Source of the DNA: Mermis nigrescens
Lineage: Eukaryota; Nematoda; Enoplea; Mermithida; Mermithidae
Direction of reading: 5' to 3'
DNA length: 64,000 nt
Assembly (NCBI GenBank): GCA_036768485.1
Contig: JAVLUZ010000143.1
Span: 3,219,633-3,283,632, forward strand
How positions within the stretch are numbered: the stretch's first letter is position 1; every line of letters starts with the position of its first letter. Under the pieces are notes generated by a model that was not told where the DNA came from, did not search any database, and was given only the letters and a program-made list of their open reading frames with translations. A program made the translations under genes and the position numbers. Below, one piece after another: positions 11,710 to 29,769 of the stretch.

Positions 11710-13137
11710 TACATATACCTATATCAAAATACGTAAATTTCGGTATGTCTGGCAAGCACTTGCCGGACTATTAATATATTTAATTCTGAAAATTTACATA
11801 TCAAATTCTTATCATATTAAAAATCCGGAAAAGATCAAAATACTTTTGATAGCTTCGGTTATGTACACAATTTCGGTATGAAGCTAGTGACATTCCTTTC
11901 CTATATTATGCAGTATCACTTAACAAATATTGCTCATATTTTTCAAATCTTGGGAAGGACGTCCAATCGAGAAGCTATGCAGTCAATAACACAATCAACG
12001 TATGTAAGGACTTTCAAAGTTTGGGCATAAATTTAAAGAATTTTTGTCGACAGATTACGATAATTGTTCATATATCAGACCAATGCTATAATCGCAATCA
12101 GTCGGCTCATTGTCGGAGATTATTTTTAGGAGTTATACATATGTCCAAACTTGTGTGAAACAGACTAAAGAGCCTTTCAGATGAAAAAATCATTTTAAAA
12201 ATAAACATCGTCTGAAAGGTGGAAAAATGTTCCATTATATCGTGAATTTTTGAATTATCTTGTTTTACGTATGACATCTTTTGAATTTGCGCCTTAGGCA
12301 TCTAAGTTACATTTATTTTACAGTAGCCTGAAGAATGTTGGAGATGTCAAATGAGTGTGTACTATAAGAGCAAAATAAAGAAAACATTAATAATGCTAAT
12401 GACATCTAAACGTGGCCGACCGACTGGAGCACTTTGAAAAGATGCAACTCATTTATTTGATCATTGTATCTTTAGGGCAAAAAGTGTTGAAACTTCAATG
12501 GATTGACAAAACATCTTTGGACGTTTCTAAAAAAACTGAGAAAAGAATGTTTTCTCAAAATTAAATTCTGGAAGGGTCTGCGGGTTTTTTTGCATTCTGG
12601 AGTGGGGGTCCTGTCCAGAAACCTCCGCCAGGTCCGTGTGCACTTATAGCTGTTAGGAAATTTCTTACAAAATTGTCTTGATGTTTTGTTCATTCTGTTT
12701 CCAAAGTCCGATATTAGCAGTGTCGCTGCGTATCAAGCACTTATTGTTGAATTAACCCATATTTAACGTACGCTGTCCCGTCAGTCGTCAAAAATTTATA
12801 GAAAACAGCAGGGTTTCTGTAAATAAACGAATAACCTTAGCCCATTTTTTATTGACTGTACGGTATACATATACACGGTAGGTAGGACCTATTCCTTTCA
12901 AATTTTCATTTTTAAGAAGCATCGAGAAAGACACGAATAGTCGTTGGCTAGTTTAGGCCACGTTCAGGCTCGACGTGCGATGTAACTCGCTAGAACGAAA
13001 GTTTGGCATGAAATTATCCATTTATTAGACTCCACTAAAGTCGGTTTAACACCCCCTCCCCAGGTTCGGTTTCCGAATGAAGGGGTTAAGCTAACCCAAG
13101 GGTTAAATTCGATAAATTTTGTCGAGATGAGGGTTAA

Positions 13138-13708
13138 CCCTCGCATTCCCGTGTTTTTTGAAGTCAAAGGTTCCCGTGCTAGGACGCCGTCCTAGCCTGG
13201 TTAAAATGTACTTAGTCTCACTCAAAATAACAAATATTAGTATCAATTTGTGCAGTTTTTTATGCTCTTTCCGAATATGTTTGTCATTTTTTGCTTAAGT
13301 AACTTTGTAAGAAGTTATAAGTAAAAAACCGCTATCATACTTGAGCATAGGCATAAGGTGGACATGCATAAAATAAATACAAATAGTATATTTTAGTTGA
13401 CTATAATATCATTTTAGGACTGTAGTAGCTGATCTGATAAAAAAGCAGAGGCCCACCAATCTTACACTAATTATTGCCCAAAACTTTTTTTGTAATTTAA
13501 GTTTTTACGTGATAATCTGATAATCATGAAAATATGCTAATTTTTTAGGATGTATAATTTTATTTACTAGCTTGAATTTGTCAAATGATGTAACTAGGTC
13601 TAAGATGAGGCTAGACAAAGTTTTGTAGTCATACAAAACATACAATGAAATAAATCGCAAAAAAAGTGATCGGCTAGGACGCCGTCCTAGTTCACGGGAA
13701 CGCGAGGC
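13138..13708. mobile_element. piggyBac-like MITE with TTAA target
   Basis: A 571-bp element flanked by TTAA (13134-13137, 13709-13712). The terminal inverted repeats CCCTCGCATTCCCGTG and GCCTCGCGTTCCCGTG match at 14 of 16 positions. A subterminal palindrome CTAGGACGCCGTCCTAG occurs near both ends. TTAA duplication with CC-starting ends is the piggyBac signature. No transposase frame is seen inside. Confidence 0.75.
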
Positions 13709-13722
13709 TTAAATAATTTATC

Positions 13723-14722
13723 CCCGGTTTCCGAATGAAGGGGTTAACTAACCCTCAAGGGTTAATTTTAACCCTTTGGGGTTAACTTAACCCCAAGGTT
13801 TATTTAACCCTTTGGGGTTAAGTGCGTTGTATATAATATGCATTTGATATCAGTACTTATCTCGGGTTTTCGAATGAAAGGGTTAAATTGTTGAGGGTTA
13901 ACTTTCCTTGTTTTGTTCTATAAAAATTAACCCTGATGCCGATCAGAATTTATTTATGCAAACTGCATTGGTCGCTCACGGTTTGGTGCGTATTATAATT
14001 GTGAATAGCTTTAAATTTTGTGCTATTGTAAGAAAAATTAAAGTGAATTGAATTATAGTCCGTTTCATTTAACTTTGCGGTTTTCATTTGAATTTAATCA
14101 GGATGAATCAGGCTACAAAAGTGGATTAAAATTTTGATGCAGTAATGCGCTTTAAAAGTGGATCTCCCCATAACTCGGTATACTGTAGAACATCAAAACT
14201 ATGGTATTTACAACACTTTTACTCATTTTAAATTTTTTGAAAAACCTCAGCTAAATGAAACGGACTATAGTATGCAAGTCATATATTCGATATAGTAGAT
14301 ACGCGACTGACTGAATATCATGTAGTACATAAGCGTGTCAAACTCCTTATTTACGTCACAATTGACAACCAATGTTGTCGATCGCAAGTACCAGTACATT
14401 CCAATAGTAATAGATGCGAAATGTGCTTGTTCATGCTCGGATTTATTCATATTTTTTGAAATATCGATTAGTTCTCTACAATGCAAACTATCAACCAGCT
14501 ATGCCCTAACTATAAATGCAATGCATATGCATAGCTACACGAATGTGCACATTGAATGCATAAAGTATTTAACCCCTAAGGGTTAATTTTAACCCTTGAG
14601 GGCTAGTTAACCCTGGGGTTAAATTTCATTCGGAAATCGGGGATAAAGTTATCCCCGGAGTTAACTAACCCAGGGGTTAATTTAAACCCAGGGTTAGTTA
14701 ACCCCTTCATTCGGAAACCGGG
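13723..14722. mobile_element. 1-kb foldback element built of GGGTTAACCC-type blocks
   Basis: Perfect 32-bp inverted ends (13723-13754, 14691-14722), starting CCCGGTTTCCGAATGAAG, enclose exactly 1000 bp. Inside each end are alternating inverted blocks of GGGTTAA, TTAACCC and TTTGGGGTTAA. A related, unpaired end lies near 13066 and another near 13862. A smaller TA-flanked element sits at 14056-14267. No clear target duplication was found. Confidence 0.72.
14056..14267. mobile_element. Small TA-flanked MITE, family J, copy 1
   Basis: A 212-bp element, TA on both sides, with inverted ends TAGTCCGTTTCATTTAACT and TAGTCCGTTTCATTTAGCT. It is nested in the foldback element. Related copies are at 38161-38707 and 56148-56389. 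Confidence 0.78.
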
Positions 14723-17167
14723 CCCGGAAGTATACCTGCATATGAGAGATTAATTTCTAAATCGAAAATAACAGCAATTTGACTCCAAAATTTATCTTTG
14801 ATCTCATTGGTCTAACAAAAAGTATATGCATTTCTCATTTTATGAAATAAGTAGCTATTTGATATTTATTAAAACCAATATAACCAAAAAAAGTTGCACA
14901 CGTATTATTTCATATCGAGTCGAAGACTCGTTAACAAGGAAACGCGTAGGTGGTACCTACTGAAAAAAACGAGTAATCCACATGATTTCGCACGAGTAGG
15001 TAAATTATGTGCATACATGTAATTTAATTTGACACATCTCACATAAGACATTATTTAAAAATACAATAAGACTAGTTTTCGATTTTCAAATCAAATCAAA
15101 AATTGACCACATAATCCTAGTTTTCGTTTGTAAAATGTGAAAATACTGTAAATTCATTTTGTTACTACACTAATCCAGGTAAAAACTTTCATTATCAACA
15201 ATCCATTTTATATCAGCTCATAAGAAGCAACACACGATTTGTCTGCAACTAAAAGAAGAGTGATAAATTCATAAAGACGTCATTCGAGAGAACACACGAA
15301 ACTATCCGTACTGTAAGCAATAAGCAACGAAACAAAAAGCACGAATACGCACGAACTAGTACAAATTCAGACTGCAAATGACTCGATGATTAGCTTCAGA
15401 GTAAATACAGTGGATTAATGGGGTTAGGTTGGCCAGAGGGTCTTAGATTCATAAAGTCACATAGTAAACACAGGTCGTGACATGCGTTTTCACCAGGTAA
15501 TATATTGATATTATTATTTGCTTAAGCATATTAAAATGTCATCTTTGAGGTCAGATGGTAGATGAATATATTTCTAAAATGCATTTGTTCGAAAAATGCT
15601 CATTTGAAATAATGTATTAAACGGATAAGTCATTATTACGTGGCAAACAGTTGACAGCAAGTGTAAGGCTAAGGATAATTAATACTCCTGCAGTAAGGCA
15701 AGTTGACTGAACTTTTTGTTAAGTTAGCTGTATTCTTCCGCTATAAAATTAAAATTTTCGCAGCAGCAACTTATGTTTAACCGAAATCGCCGGACAGTAC
15801 CCGGTTTTTTAAAACCTGAAGGAGGGAATACCCCCTCTGATCCCTGCCTTCGCCCTTGTGTGATTAAGACGAAAGATTGTTTTGTCTTGAAATAACTATT
15901 GAGATTAAAAATGTCCTTATTCCTTTTGCAAAAACACAAATCACTATTTTATTCGGCGCATTTCGCATTGAAGAAAAAGGTCGGAAAGGACCTTTTTCGC
16001 AGAAATTGCGAAGCATACCAGGAAGCATAAGTCTACAAATAATTATAAGAGTATCATGAAGATCCCGTATTTTACTAGTAAGCGATTTTTCTTCACACCA
16101 CGATTTAAATACAGGTACATATGTCGTTTTGACACGATTAACAAAAGGATGCGAAATAATTAAATATCACGTACATCGGCCGATTCGTTTATTAAGCCAA
16201 CGGTGGTGAGGCTGCTGCTAAAAAAGAAAATATCAGCAAGATCAGTACCATGTCCATGACTTAATTCAATCGAAGCGCTCAGAAGTCAAATCAAATTAAG
16301 CGCTTTTCACATTGTATAGCTTTATTCTTTAGAAATTATTTATTTAGAATTTAAAATTATTCTTTAATAACTTTTTTAAAAGCACATAATAATAGTTGAG
16401 AATGCGTTTTACGATGAGTTTGTATTATTGACTTTCCAAGTAACCCATCTTATCGACCCGGTTTCCATTTTCTAACAAACGAATATAGTAATTCGTTATG
16501 ACCGATGTGGAACGCCAAATTTTTGTGTTATTTTAATACTGTAGCTCAATACTTGGGACACTAGAGGAAGAGTGAAAAATCAGTGAATAGGGCTAGAAAT
16601 TTAACGTCTTTACCATTATCGATTCAGTTTTAAACCTTGAAATGGTGTTATAACGTGTGCTTTCATCACTTAGAATGACAGTGCGACCATACGTGTATCA
16701 GTGGGGGATCCTTAACTACAGCCGGTTGTCTCCTTCCCCAAAGGCCGAAAGTTTTCAACTCGCCCAGTTTTGGCTAAAATTGGCCATTTCAATTGTTTGG
16801 CTGACTATGCTCTCTGAACTTTATGAGCTGTTACATTTTTGATTGCGACCTTTATTCAGCCCCTTGGGACGTTATTTCTTACGGGAGAGAATTCAATTCA
16901 ACTTGAAAATGCATTTTATCGCACAAAGCCCTGGGTAGAAACTAGGTAGGATCAAAAACACTATTTTTCTTATTTCTGAGAAAGCTCGTTCTTTCTGGAA
17001 CATTAAGACGGAGCAATTTCTAAAAAAGTTGAACAAAAAAGTAAAAATAAGTAAATGGCGCGAAGCGCCTTTACACTTTGGCCAAAATATCGCTAAAAAT
17101 GATTGAAACAGCGCTTCAACGATTTTTGGAGAATGCGGTACTCCGTAGCCATTCTGGGACTCAACGG
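14723..17167. other. Interval with no identified gene
   Basis: AT-rich sequence. Only a short GC-rich patch near 15790-15855 (CCCTCTGATCCCTGCC, resembling a MITE end) and a palindromic GGCGCGAAGCGCC at about 17057 stand out. Open frames are short and show no family resemblance or splice context. Confidence 0.5.
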
Positions 17168-17556
17168 CATACAGGATCTTGGGGGATTTGGGGAACGGGG
17201 TTTTCAACCCCCGAAAAATTCACCCCCCATCATTCGCATTTTTCGAAAGTTTCCAAAATTTTGCTGAAAATTCGAAGCAAAGGTGCTTTTTTAAGCGCTC
17301 TTAGCTATCGATTTACTCAAATATGTCAAATTTTCAAAGCTTAGCGCCATATACTCATGTTTTAGCTATATTCTGTTCAATTTATTCAACTTTTCTTGAT
17401 TTTTTATATTTTTTATTGTTTTTTATGCACTAGAAATGAGCATCGTCAGAAACGCCGAAAAAGGATGTTTTTGACGCGCACTCACGATTTTTAGGCCAAA
17501 AAATATCATTTTAAAATTTCACTCCCCCCAGAATTCCCATGCTGTGCGCATGTGTG
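17168..17556. mobile_element. hAT-like MITE, family C, copy 2
   Basis: A 389-bp element, identical in length to the copy at 41132-41520. Left end CATACAGGATCTTGGGG; right end reads inward CACACATGCGCACAGCATGG. The flanks CTCAACGG / GTCAATGG agree at 6 of 8 positions. After it, 17565-18408 holds a diverged fragment near 17719 resembling a family P end and otherwise nothing. Confidence 0.72.
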
Positions 17557-18416
17557 GTCAATGGTATTTCTTCTTAATGTGCAAATTAGGAAAAATTTAG
17601 GTATTTATAACTTCGTGTTAAAAATAAGAAAAACACATCTTCTGCATTTTCTTCGGTGCTTTTGTAAGATAAGAAAATATAATATTATTTAATTTAAATA
17701 CATACATTATTAATACACAAGGCCGTATTTAGGGGAGGCAAGGGGGCGGCCAACCCACCCCTCGGCCGAAAAAATTGAAAGATAAGATAATGCACAGAAA
17801 GATGAAAAAACAGCACCTATTTATTAGAAAAGCTTCAAATTCCCGGCGCTTCGCATCATATTATATGTATTTGTCATAATTTTACCTTATGCGCGACTAA
17901 AAAAGACACCGTTTATATTATACTAAGAAAGGAGAAATTTTTTTCCGATAAGTTTCAATTTTATATCAATGTATACAACAAGCTAAATAATGGCGAACCC
18001 CCATTTGAGCGAATCCAAGATACGGACATGAGCTACATACACGTACGTAATAATTGTACAATGAAGAAACTTGAAGACCGTTGTGAAAATAAAGTCATAC
18101 AATTTATACAACATAAAATCGGCTATTAGATCAACAGAATTCATGAATTTAAAATGTAAAAAAACATGGTCAAAATGATTGTCTGGATTACTCTTGCTTT
18201 TGTAGTTTTTGACGATATGTGTCGTCGAATTTGTACCGTTAAAAACTAAAAAACATTGAATTACTCCTAACAGCTAGCAGCAATTAACAAATGCAATTAA
18301 TTTGACATTCTCTATTGCAATTACAGTTAGCCTGTCAGGTAGCTTGATGCAGTACTTGAAGGATATCAAGCGAAATAAGCATTTATGTAACAGGATGATC
18401 ATAGGGGAATCGGAAC

Positions 18417-18648
18417 CACACCTAGGCGTGGGGGTGGGGGGTATGAACCCCCGAGAAACCAAAACACCCCCCAGAATTCAATTTTTGAAATTTTTTTATG
18501 TTTTTCTCGCAATTTTTTGATGCCAATGGATAGTGCTCGATGAGAAAAGTTGAAAATGGTGTTTTTTCGCCATACCACCATTTTTAAGGCCATTTTTTGA
18601 CCTTTGAAAAATCTTGCACCCCCAGAATTTTGGTGCTGCCCACGTATG
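18417..18648. mobile_element. hAT-like MITE, family B, copy 2
   Basis: A 232-bp element. Flanks ATCGGAAC / ATCGAAAC (18409-18416, 18649-18656) agree at 7 of 8. Ends CACACCTAGGCGTGGGGG and, inward from the right, CATACGTGGGCAGCACC. The frames running through it in several phases are not genes. Confidence 0.8.
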
Positions 18649-18938
18649 ATCGAAACCCCCACTAAAGTAACCCCAAGTAAGAAAATTCTTAAGCCCCCGA
18701 ATTTCGACAAAAGCCTGGCTATTTTTAGATGTTTTTTTGGTCATTTTTGGCCAATAATTGGAAGACATTTACCCACTCCTCTAAAAATGGCCGGGTTTCC
18801 CATTTGAAAGTTTGAGCCGTTACATGAATGTTAATAAGACTAAAAATACAAAATACATTCCCCCGCAGTAGGTAAGTTTACCAATCACGATCAACAAAGC
18901 CAATTCATATGCATAAAGGCGAACTCAAAGAATTTATA

Positions 18939-18944
18939 TTTATT
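18939..18944 (-). promoter_or_regulatory. Polyadenylation signal of RER1 (AATAAA)
   Basis: AATAAA on the minus strand about 86 nt past the RER1 stop codon. Placement fits a short 3' UTR; the cleavage site was not determined. Confidence 0.5.
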
Positions 18945-19029
18945 CGGAAAAAAGCCTGAAAAAGAATGACTGCATGCATAAGTCGAAGCTGCTACCAGAG
19001 AATAAACTTTGAATTGAACAACTACGTTT

Positions 19030-24765
<5,736 letters not shown>

Positions 24766-25812
24766 CTAAAATAAAAGAAAGATTATTATCGTAACTTAAC
24801 ATAAGCGTTTTGGTTCAATCAGACTAATTTCGAAATCACTATTTGAAAAGAGTTCTAAATCACCAACACAGCCTAATTCAGTGCATAAAGACAATATTTA
24901 ATTTGAGATTTATCCCTTGTTACTACAATGTTATAATCCTCTGAGGTATCTCTATTCCAGCCGCTATTATTTTGTCAGCAGTGTTGGATTTGAAGGGGAG
25001 GCAGGGGGCGGCCGTCCCCCTATTGGTCAAAAATATTTGGTGAGATAAAGAATGGATATGTAATTTGCAATAATTTTTTACCGTCAGTGATCATAATTTC
25101 TCGAATTTTTCCGGCACTTCGCGCCGGATTATATCTTTTAATTAAATGTATTTACTTTCTTGGCGACCTAGAAGCAATTTTTTGCCCATAGAATAGCTTC
25201 CAAAACAATTTCAAGAACAGAAACAGCTATTTCAGCATAGATTTCTTCTATATTCGAGCATAACTTTAAAAAATTTTCGACGTTCGACGTCAAATGCTAC
25301 AAATACAGGAAATCGAGCAGTAAATCAAGCTTCTTAACGTCCTCAAGTCAGTGATCGGACCGAGGGTACTTTTTGGACCCTCGGCTGGCCGAGGCAGTTT
25401 AAATTCCTTGCCCCGGCTGAGGCCGAGGGTCGTGCCGAGAGTAATGCACCCACGTAGGTATGTACAAACGAGGTACAGTCTACGATATGTCGATGGTAGG
25501 ATACAAGTAAGTAATAGTCAAAGTTATCATATACGTGCTCAAGTAGGAAAAACGTTGGATTGAATAATTAATGTAAGAAAAATTATCTTATGAGGCATAT
25601 AAGTCTTTTGTAACTTTTATTCCTGTTAGCATGATTACGTTGATGCACTATACCAGTCACATATGCATGTATAGTAGGCGGTAAGGTGAGATATAGAAAT
25701 CTACGATCAGTATATTGCTAATCAATTTCATCCTGTTAAACGAATCAGAAAATTTAAAAAATGCATAATTGAATAACTAAAGTGCAATAATTAAGAATGA
25801 ACTACATAAGAT

Positions 25813-26787
25813 TAGAACTGTACCGTGGCCTGGCCCCGGGGCCTGAAAGTTTTAATATTATTGTTAGACGCAAATTGTTGCATTGATTGAATAGGTAAGC
25901 TCAGCACTTAGGTAATGAGCGGAAACTGAGGTAGTTTCATACACAAACTTTTATTTCGCTATAAAAGTCAATAAACTTAGTTCATTAATTCTTTTAAGAA
26001 AAACTGATGAAATTCATATTTACATAGTTTAACCAATCGAGTCAACAAATTTGCACCTTACTACCATCATTGTTGAATGATGTCGAGTTATAACTTTCAA
26101 TCATAGTTGCATTTGCATTGCATTTGCGGTTTGGGGTTAACCTGCTCTGAGGATCATAGATTTTTCGAGTTAAAATAATACTAAAAATGGTTAGAAAGGC
26201 CTAAATGGCATATAAATTATCAGGTTCTGACCGATTTCAATCATTTTTAGCCTTGACTATTGTACACTTCCGGCTCTAATCTTACTACATATATTTACCC
26301 CAGAACTTTTCACAGACCCTTAAGTTCGTGTCTGCTTACAGCTCTAGTAGAAGCGAGAGCAGTTCACTATATATCTCGCTGCATAAAACCTGAAAATATT
26401 TCCTTACAATGCGTAATAAAATCCCTAGATAAATTAATTTATTTCAAGGGCATTCAATTGCTTACTTAAAAAGCTGAAAAACTAGGCGTATAAAGTTGCA
26501 ATGCAATCATAAACAACATACAAGTATTCAATATAAGAGAAAAAATTTTTCAGCTGAATATCATCTCAGCTTGAGTAAAGGTGATGCATAATGATTATAA
26601 TTATAATTATTTATTATTTTATTACTATCATTTTATGATAACTATTTTATTAATATTTCATATCACTATTATTATGGGACGAATAAGATCTGGGTACACA
26701 TACATATACGATATATTATATGTATTACCAATGCCAGCATGGGGAAGTCGACATATCTTTCCAGGCCCCAGCCCCGGTAAATCTCTA
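25813..26787. mobile_element. Family F hAT-like element, copy 2
   Basis: A 975-bp element with ends TAGAACTGTACCGTGGCC and, inward from the right, TAGAGATTTACCGGGGC. Flanks CATAAGAT / ATTAAGAT agree at 6 of 8. GC-rich palindromic ends enclose an AT-rich interior with a run of ATT-type triplets near 26590-26660. No coding frame. Confidence 0.7.
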
Positions 26788-26910
26788 ATTAAGATTAAAT
26801 AAAATGAAACTGTTTTTACACTTATAGCATTTTTGCGGTAAAAACTAACTTATAGAATCTGTTACACTTTTGAGACAGAACACGCTACTTTTGAGACAAA
26901 GGCTGTTGAT

Positions 26911-27175
26911 CATAGATGCAAAGCATGGCCGATCTGGGCTGGGGGTCAGCCGGTCTGGGGAGCTTTTCCGACAAAATGACCTCAAAAATAGGTATAAGCG
27001 CTAAAAAGCGTTAAAAAGTACATTATCGCACGTTTCTAGTCAATCTAATGCACTTGTGAATAAAATATTCAATTTTGATGTTTCTGCCTTCATTTTGTCT
27101 CATGTTACCGAAAAAATTTCCAGTTTTTCCATTCTGAGCGCCAGACTACGCCCTCAACCCTTATGTGCGTGTCTG
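26911..27175 (-). repeat. Family H copy, diverged
   Basis: Reverse-oriented family H sequence (GGGGGTCAGCCGGTCTGG; AGGTATAAGCGCTAAAAAG). Ends resemble CATAGATGC and CAGACACGC, but the flanking 8-mers do not match, so the boundaries are approximate. Confidence 0.55.
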
Positions 27176-28286
27176 TTCCGGATTTGTCGGAAATAAAATA
27201 TCTAGACATGAGGTGGTATTTTTCAAACTATCGAGGTTAAACTCAAAAATTCATTATTTATGTACATGTGGAATGCTTTTTTCGTTTCTTTGTTCCATCG
27301 TCTCTAGAATCATTTTTTATGCAGAAACTAAGTTAAAAGTCTCAAAATTTCAGGAAATAACTACATAGTTTATCAGCATGTTATTAAATAGCGTTTAACG
27401 CTGATTTCTGGCAGGAAATATAAAGAAAAAGTATGATTAGAGGCAAGTAAAATTGCTGCAGACAAATATTTATAACTTAAGCTAACTTTTGTAGCCTCCC
27501 CGGACAATAAATGATTTACGCTGGTGCAGAGCGACCAAAATTTACGATATTTTTATCATTTTAAACTGATTTTTGCAATTTTCTGAATAAATACAATGCA
27601 GTTATTATGTCTGGCGTGATGTGCCAGAAGCGTTTGAAATTTGCATCCTTTTAAGCTCAATTTCACAACTTTCTGAAAATGAGCAGTAATAGCATGTCGC
27701 GCAAAGTGCCGAAAATCTTTAACGTTTTTGGCCTTTTACACCCAAAGTACATAGCACATGTCTGAAGACAAGCAAAGCAAAATAGGATGAAGTATATGAA
27801 AAATCAAAAGATCAAAAATGACTACAATAACTGTAGTGCAATTCGTGTAATGCATTGTTGTTACTCGCAAAGCTTTTGATACGACAAAACGTCTTACAAA
27901 CAGTGAAAAGTGTAGCTTGGGCAAAATTTATAGATGTGAACAATTTATTTTTATCCTGGATGCTTTTGAGGAATGGTAAACAACAAACAGATTAAGTCGT
28001 CAAGATAAATAAAACTTGCCAAAATTTTCTTTTAACCCTCGGCGCTTTTTGGCTTTATTCTCGGTGCCGAGGCCGAGGCTCTAAAAAACGTCGAGCCTTG
28101 CCGAGGCCTCGGTCCGATCGCTGCCTCCAAACCAAATTTAACAAATTTTTCGATGTTCGCAAAAGTCAAGGAAATTTAATGATTTTTTCGCACAAAATTG
28201 TCGACGCCGAATAAAAGCTATTTCGCACGTGAAGGTCAAATTTTCGGACCTATTTTGGAACGTTTTTGGAAAAGTTTGGTACCACC

Positions 28287-28735
28287 CAGTGTTTTTTGTA
28301 CAAGGTCCGTTTGTACATGTACAAAGATGATCCCCAAAAGTCTTAACATATTTTGTGAACGCAAATTTTTGGGTCCTGAAATATGTTACAGTAGCGATTT
28401 TAGTGTAGTAAAAACAGAGTTGTTCGACTTTTGGTAGTGTATTTTAGCTAATTTCTGGGTCTCTAAAGGCAAAAATCACGAAGAATCGTCTTAAAACGGC
28501 GCGAAGCGCCGAAAAATTTGACATTTTTCCTTTTGAAATGCAATTTCTGCTATTATTTATAAAGATATATAGAACAAACAATTACTCATTTCGGCGCGAA
28601 GCGCCGATAACTTTTCGAATTTCAGATCTTTTTTGCAATTTTTATCTTCCCAAAAATCTTTGTGTATACATGTACAAAGACGGTCCCGTCTTTGTACATC
28701 GGAAAAAATCTTTGCCGAATACAAAAAAAACACTG
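28287..28735 (+). mobile_element. hAT-like MITE, family A, copy 1
   Basis: A 449-bp element with ends CAGTGTTTTTTGTAC and, inward from the right, CAGTGTTTTTTTTGTATTCG. Flanks GTACCACC / GTACCGCC (28279-28286, 28736-28743) agree at 7 of 8. It carries the palindromes TTTGTACATGTACAAAGA and two copies of the GGCGCGAAGCGCC module (about 28498 and 28592). It is inserted in the family P element. Confidence 0.87.
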
Positions 28736-28795
28736 GTACCGCCCCCTTAGGAAAATCCTAGATCCGCCACTGCTTGTCAGCAGACATGTAACAGC

Positions 28796-29118
28796 AACAC
28801 ATGATCAGGGGTTGGGGGAGGTTATCCCCCAGAAAAATCCTAACCCCCGCAAAAATTTTCTCACCCTCCTTCAGAATTGGCGATTTTCAAAGCTTCCAAA
28901 ATTGTCCAGGAAATCCGAAAGAAAAAGTGATTTTTAGAGCATTTTAGCTATCTATTAGATCAAAGTGTCAGATTTTCGGCGCTTCGCACCATATTTACAT
29001 GTTTTCACCGACATATTGTTCAATTTGTGCAATTTTTTACTTTTTCGAATTTAAATCCACACTCATAAACATGACTCATTCCTATCCCGTTCCAGTTTTC
29101 CCACGCTGCGCATGTCTG
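28796..29118. mobile_element. hAT-like MITE, family C, copy 3
   Basis: A 323-bp element with flanks GTAACAGC / GTAACAGT (28788-28795, 29119-29126; 7 of 8). Left end AACACATGATCAGGGG; right end reads inward CAGACATGCGCAGCGTGG. It lacks the GGAGCATCGTCAGAAACG region of longer copies, so it has an internal deletion. Confidence 0.75.
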
Positions 29119-29182
29119 GTAACAGTTCAAATTTAGGAAGGAATGGTGGGCCATTTTAGGATAGGGAGGGCGGGTGAATAAC

Positions 29183-29599
29183 AATACATGCACATAGAGG
29201 GTGAGGGGGTATTACCCTCCGCTGAAAGGTCAGCCAGACAGGCACTTTCAGGCAATTTTGAGCTGATGGAACGTTTTTTGCATCATTTTTGAGGTCAAAA
29301 GCAGAAAAAATGTCAAAACTTTTCCGGCGCTTCGCACCGGATTAGTACTGTACTTTAACTCAAAAAGCGCCAAAAATTGATCAATTAGTGTATTTTTTAG
29401 AGTTAAAAGTGATACAATGCAATCAGAATAGAATAAAAATGCTTTCAAAATGCGAAACTATTACGAACACACGTTTTATAGGCTATTTTGACCATTTTGG
29501 CCATTTGAAAAACAAAAAAATTCAAGAACGTTAAATTTACTGTTTTTGATTTCTGAGATTTTGTTACCCCCTTGCGGACCCTAACCTTGTGCACCTCTG
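29183..29599 (-). mobile_element. hAT-like MITE, family D, copy 1
   Basis: A 417-bp element with a perfect 8-bp duplication TGAATAAC (29175-29182, 29600-29607). Its length equals that of the copy at 31021-31437, which lies in the opposite orientation. It contains the module GGCGCTTCGCACC. Confidence 0.85.
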
Positions 29600-29769
29600 T
29601 GAATAACAGTTTATGGTCGAAATGACGGGGCGAGGGAACGACCAACTTTGGGTGAAGGATCCCCCATCCCTCCTGTTGCTACATGCATATGAAGGAAGAG
29701 GGGGTATTATCCACCACTGGGCTAAACCCAGAAAACCTACTACATGCTGAGGCGGATACAAACATTCTC

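Larger units (their letters stand above)
25349..28123. mobile_element. hAT element remnant, 2.8 kb
   Basis: Inverted ends CAGTGATCGGACCGAGG and CAGCGATCGGACCGAGG, followed by GC-rich subterminal motifs (CCTCGGCTGGCCGAGGC; GCCGAGGCCGAGG). The 8-bp flanks CCTCAAGT / CCTCCAAA both match the CCTTCAGC expected from the intact P copy, which confirms a duplicated target. No transposase frame remains. The inside holds family F (25813-26787), family H (about 26911-27175) and AT-rich sequence. Confidence 0.8.
24979..28772 (-). mobile_element. hAT-like MITE, family P, split by two later insertions
   Basis: Ends CAGTGTTGGATTTGAAGG and, inward from the right, CAGTGGCGGATCTAGG. The 8-bp flanks TTTGTCAG / CTTGTCAG (24971-24978, 28773-28780) agree at 7 of 8. 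With the insertions 25349-28123 and 28287-28735 removed, the rest aligns in order to the intact 519-bp copy at 11191-11709 in reverse orientation. Confidence 0.85.

Noticed and set aside
13720..14720. Telomere-like GGGTTAA repeats
   Set aside because: Units alternate in orientation, are irregular, and belong to a foldback element; not (TTAGGG)n or (TTAGG)n.
26903..27183. Target duplication for family H copy 3
   Set aside because: CTGTTGAT and TTCCGGAT do not match well enough.
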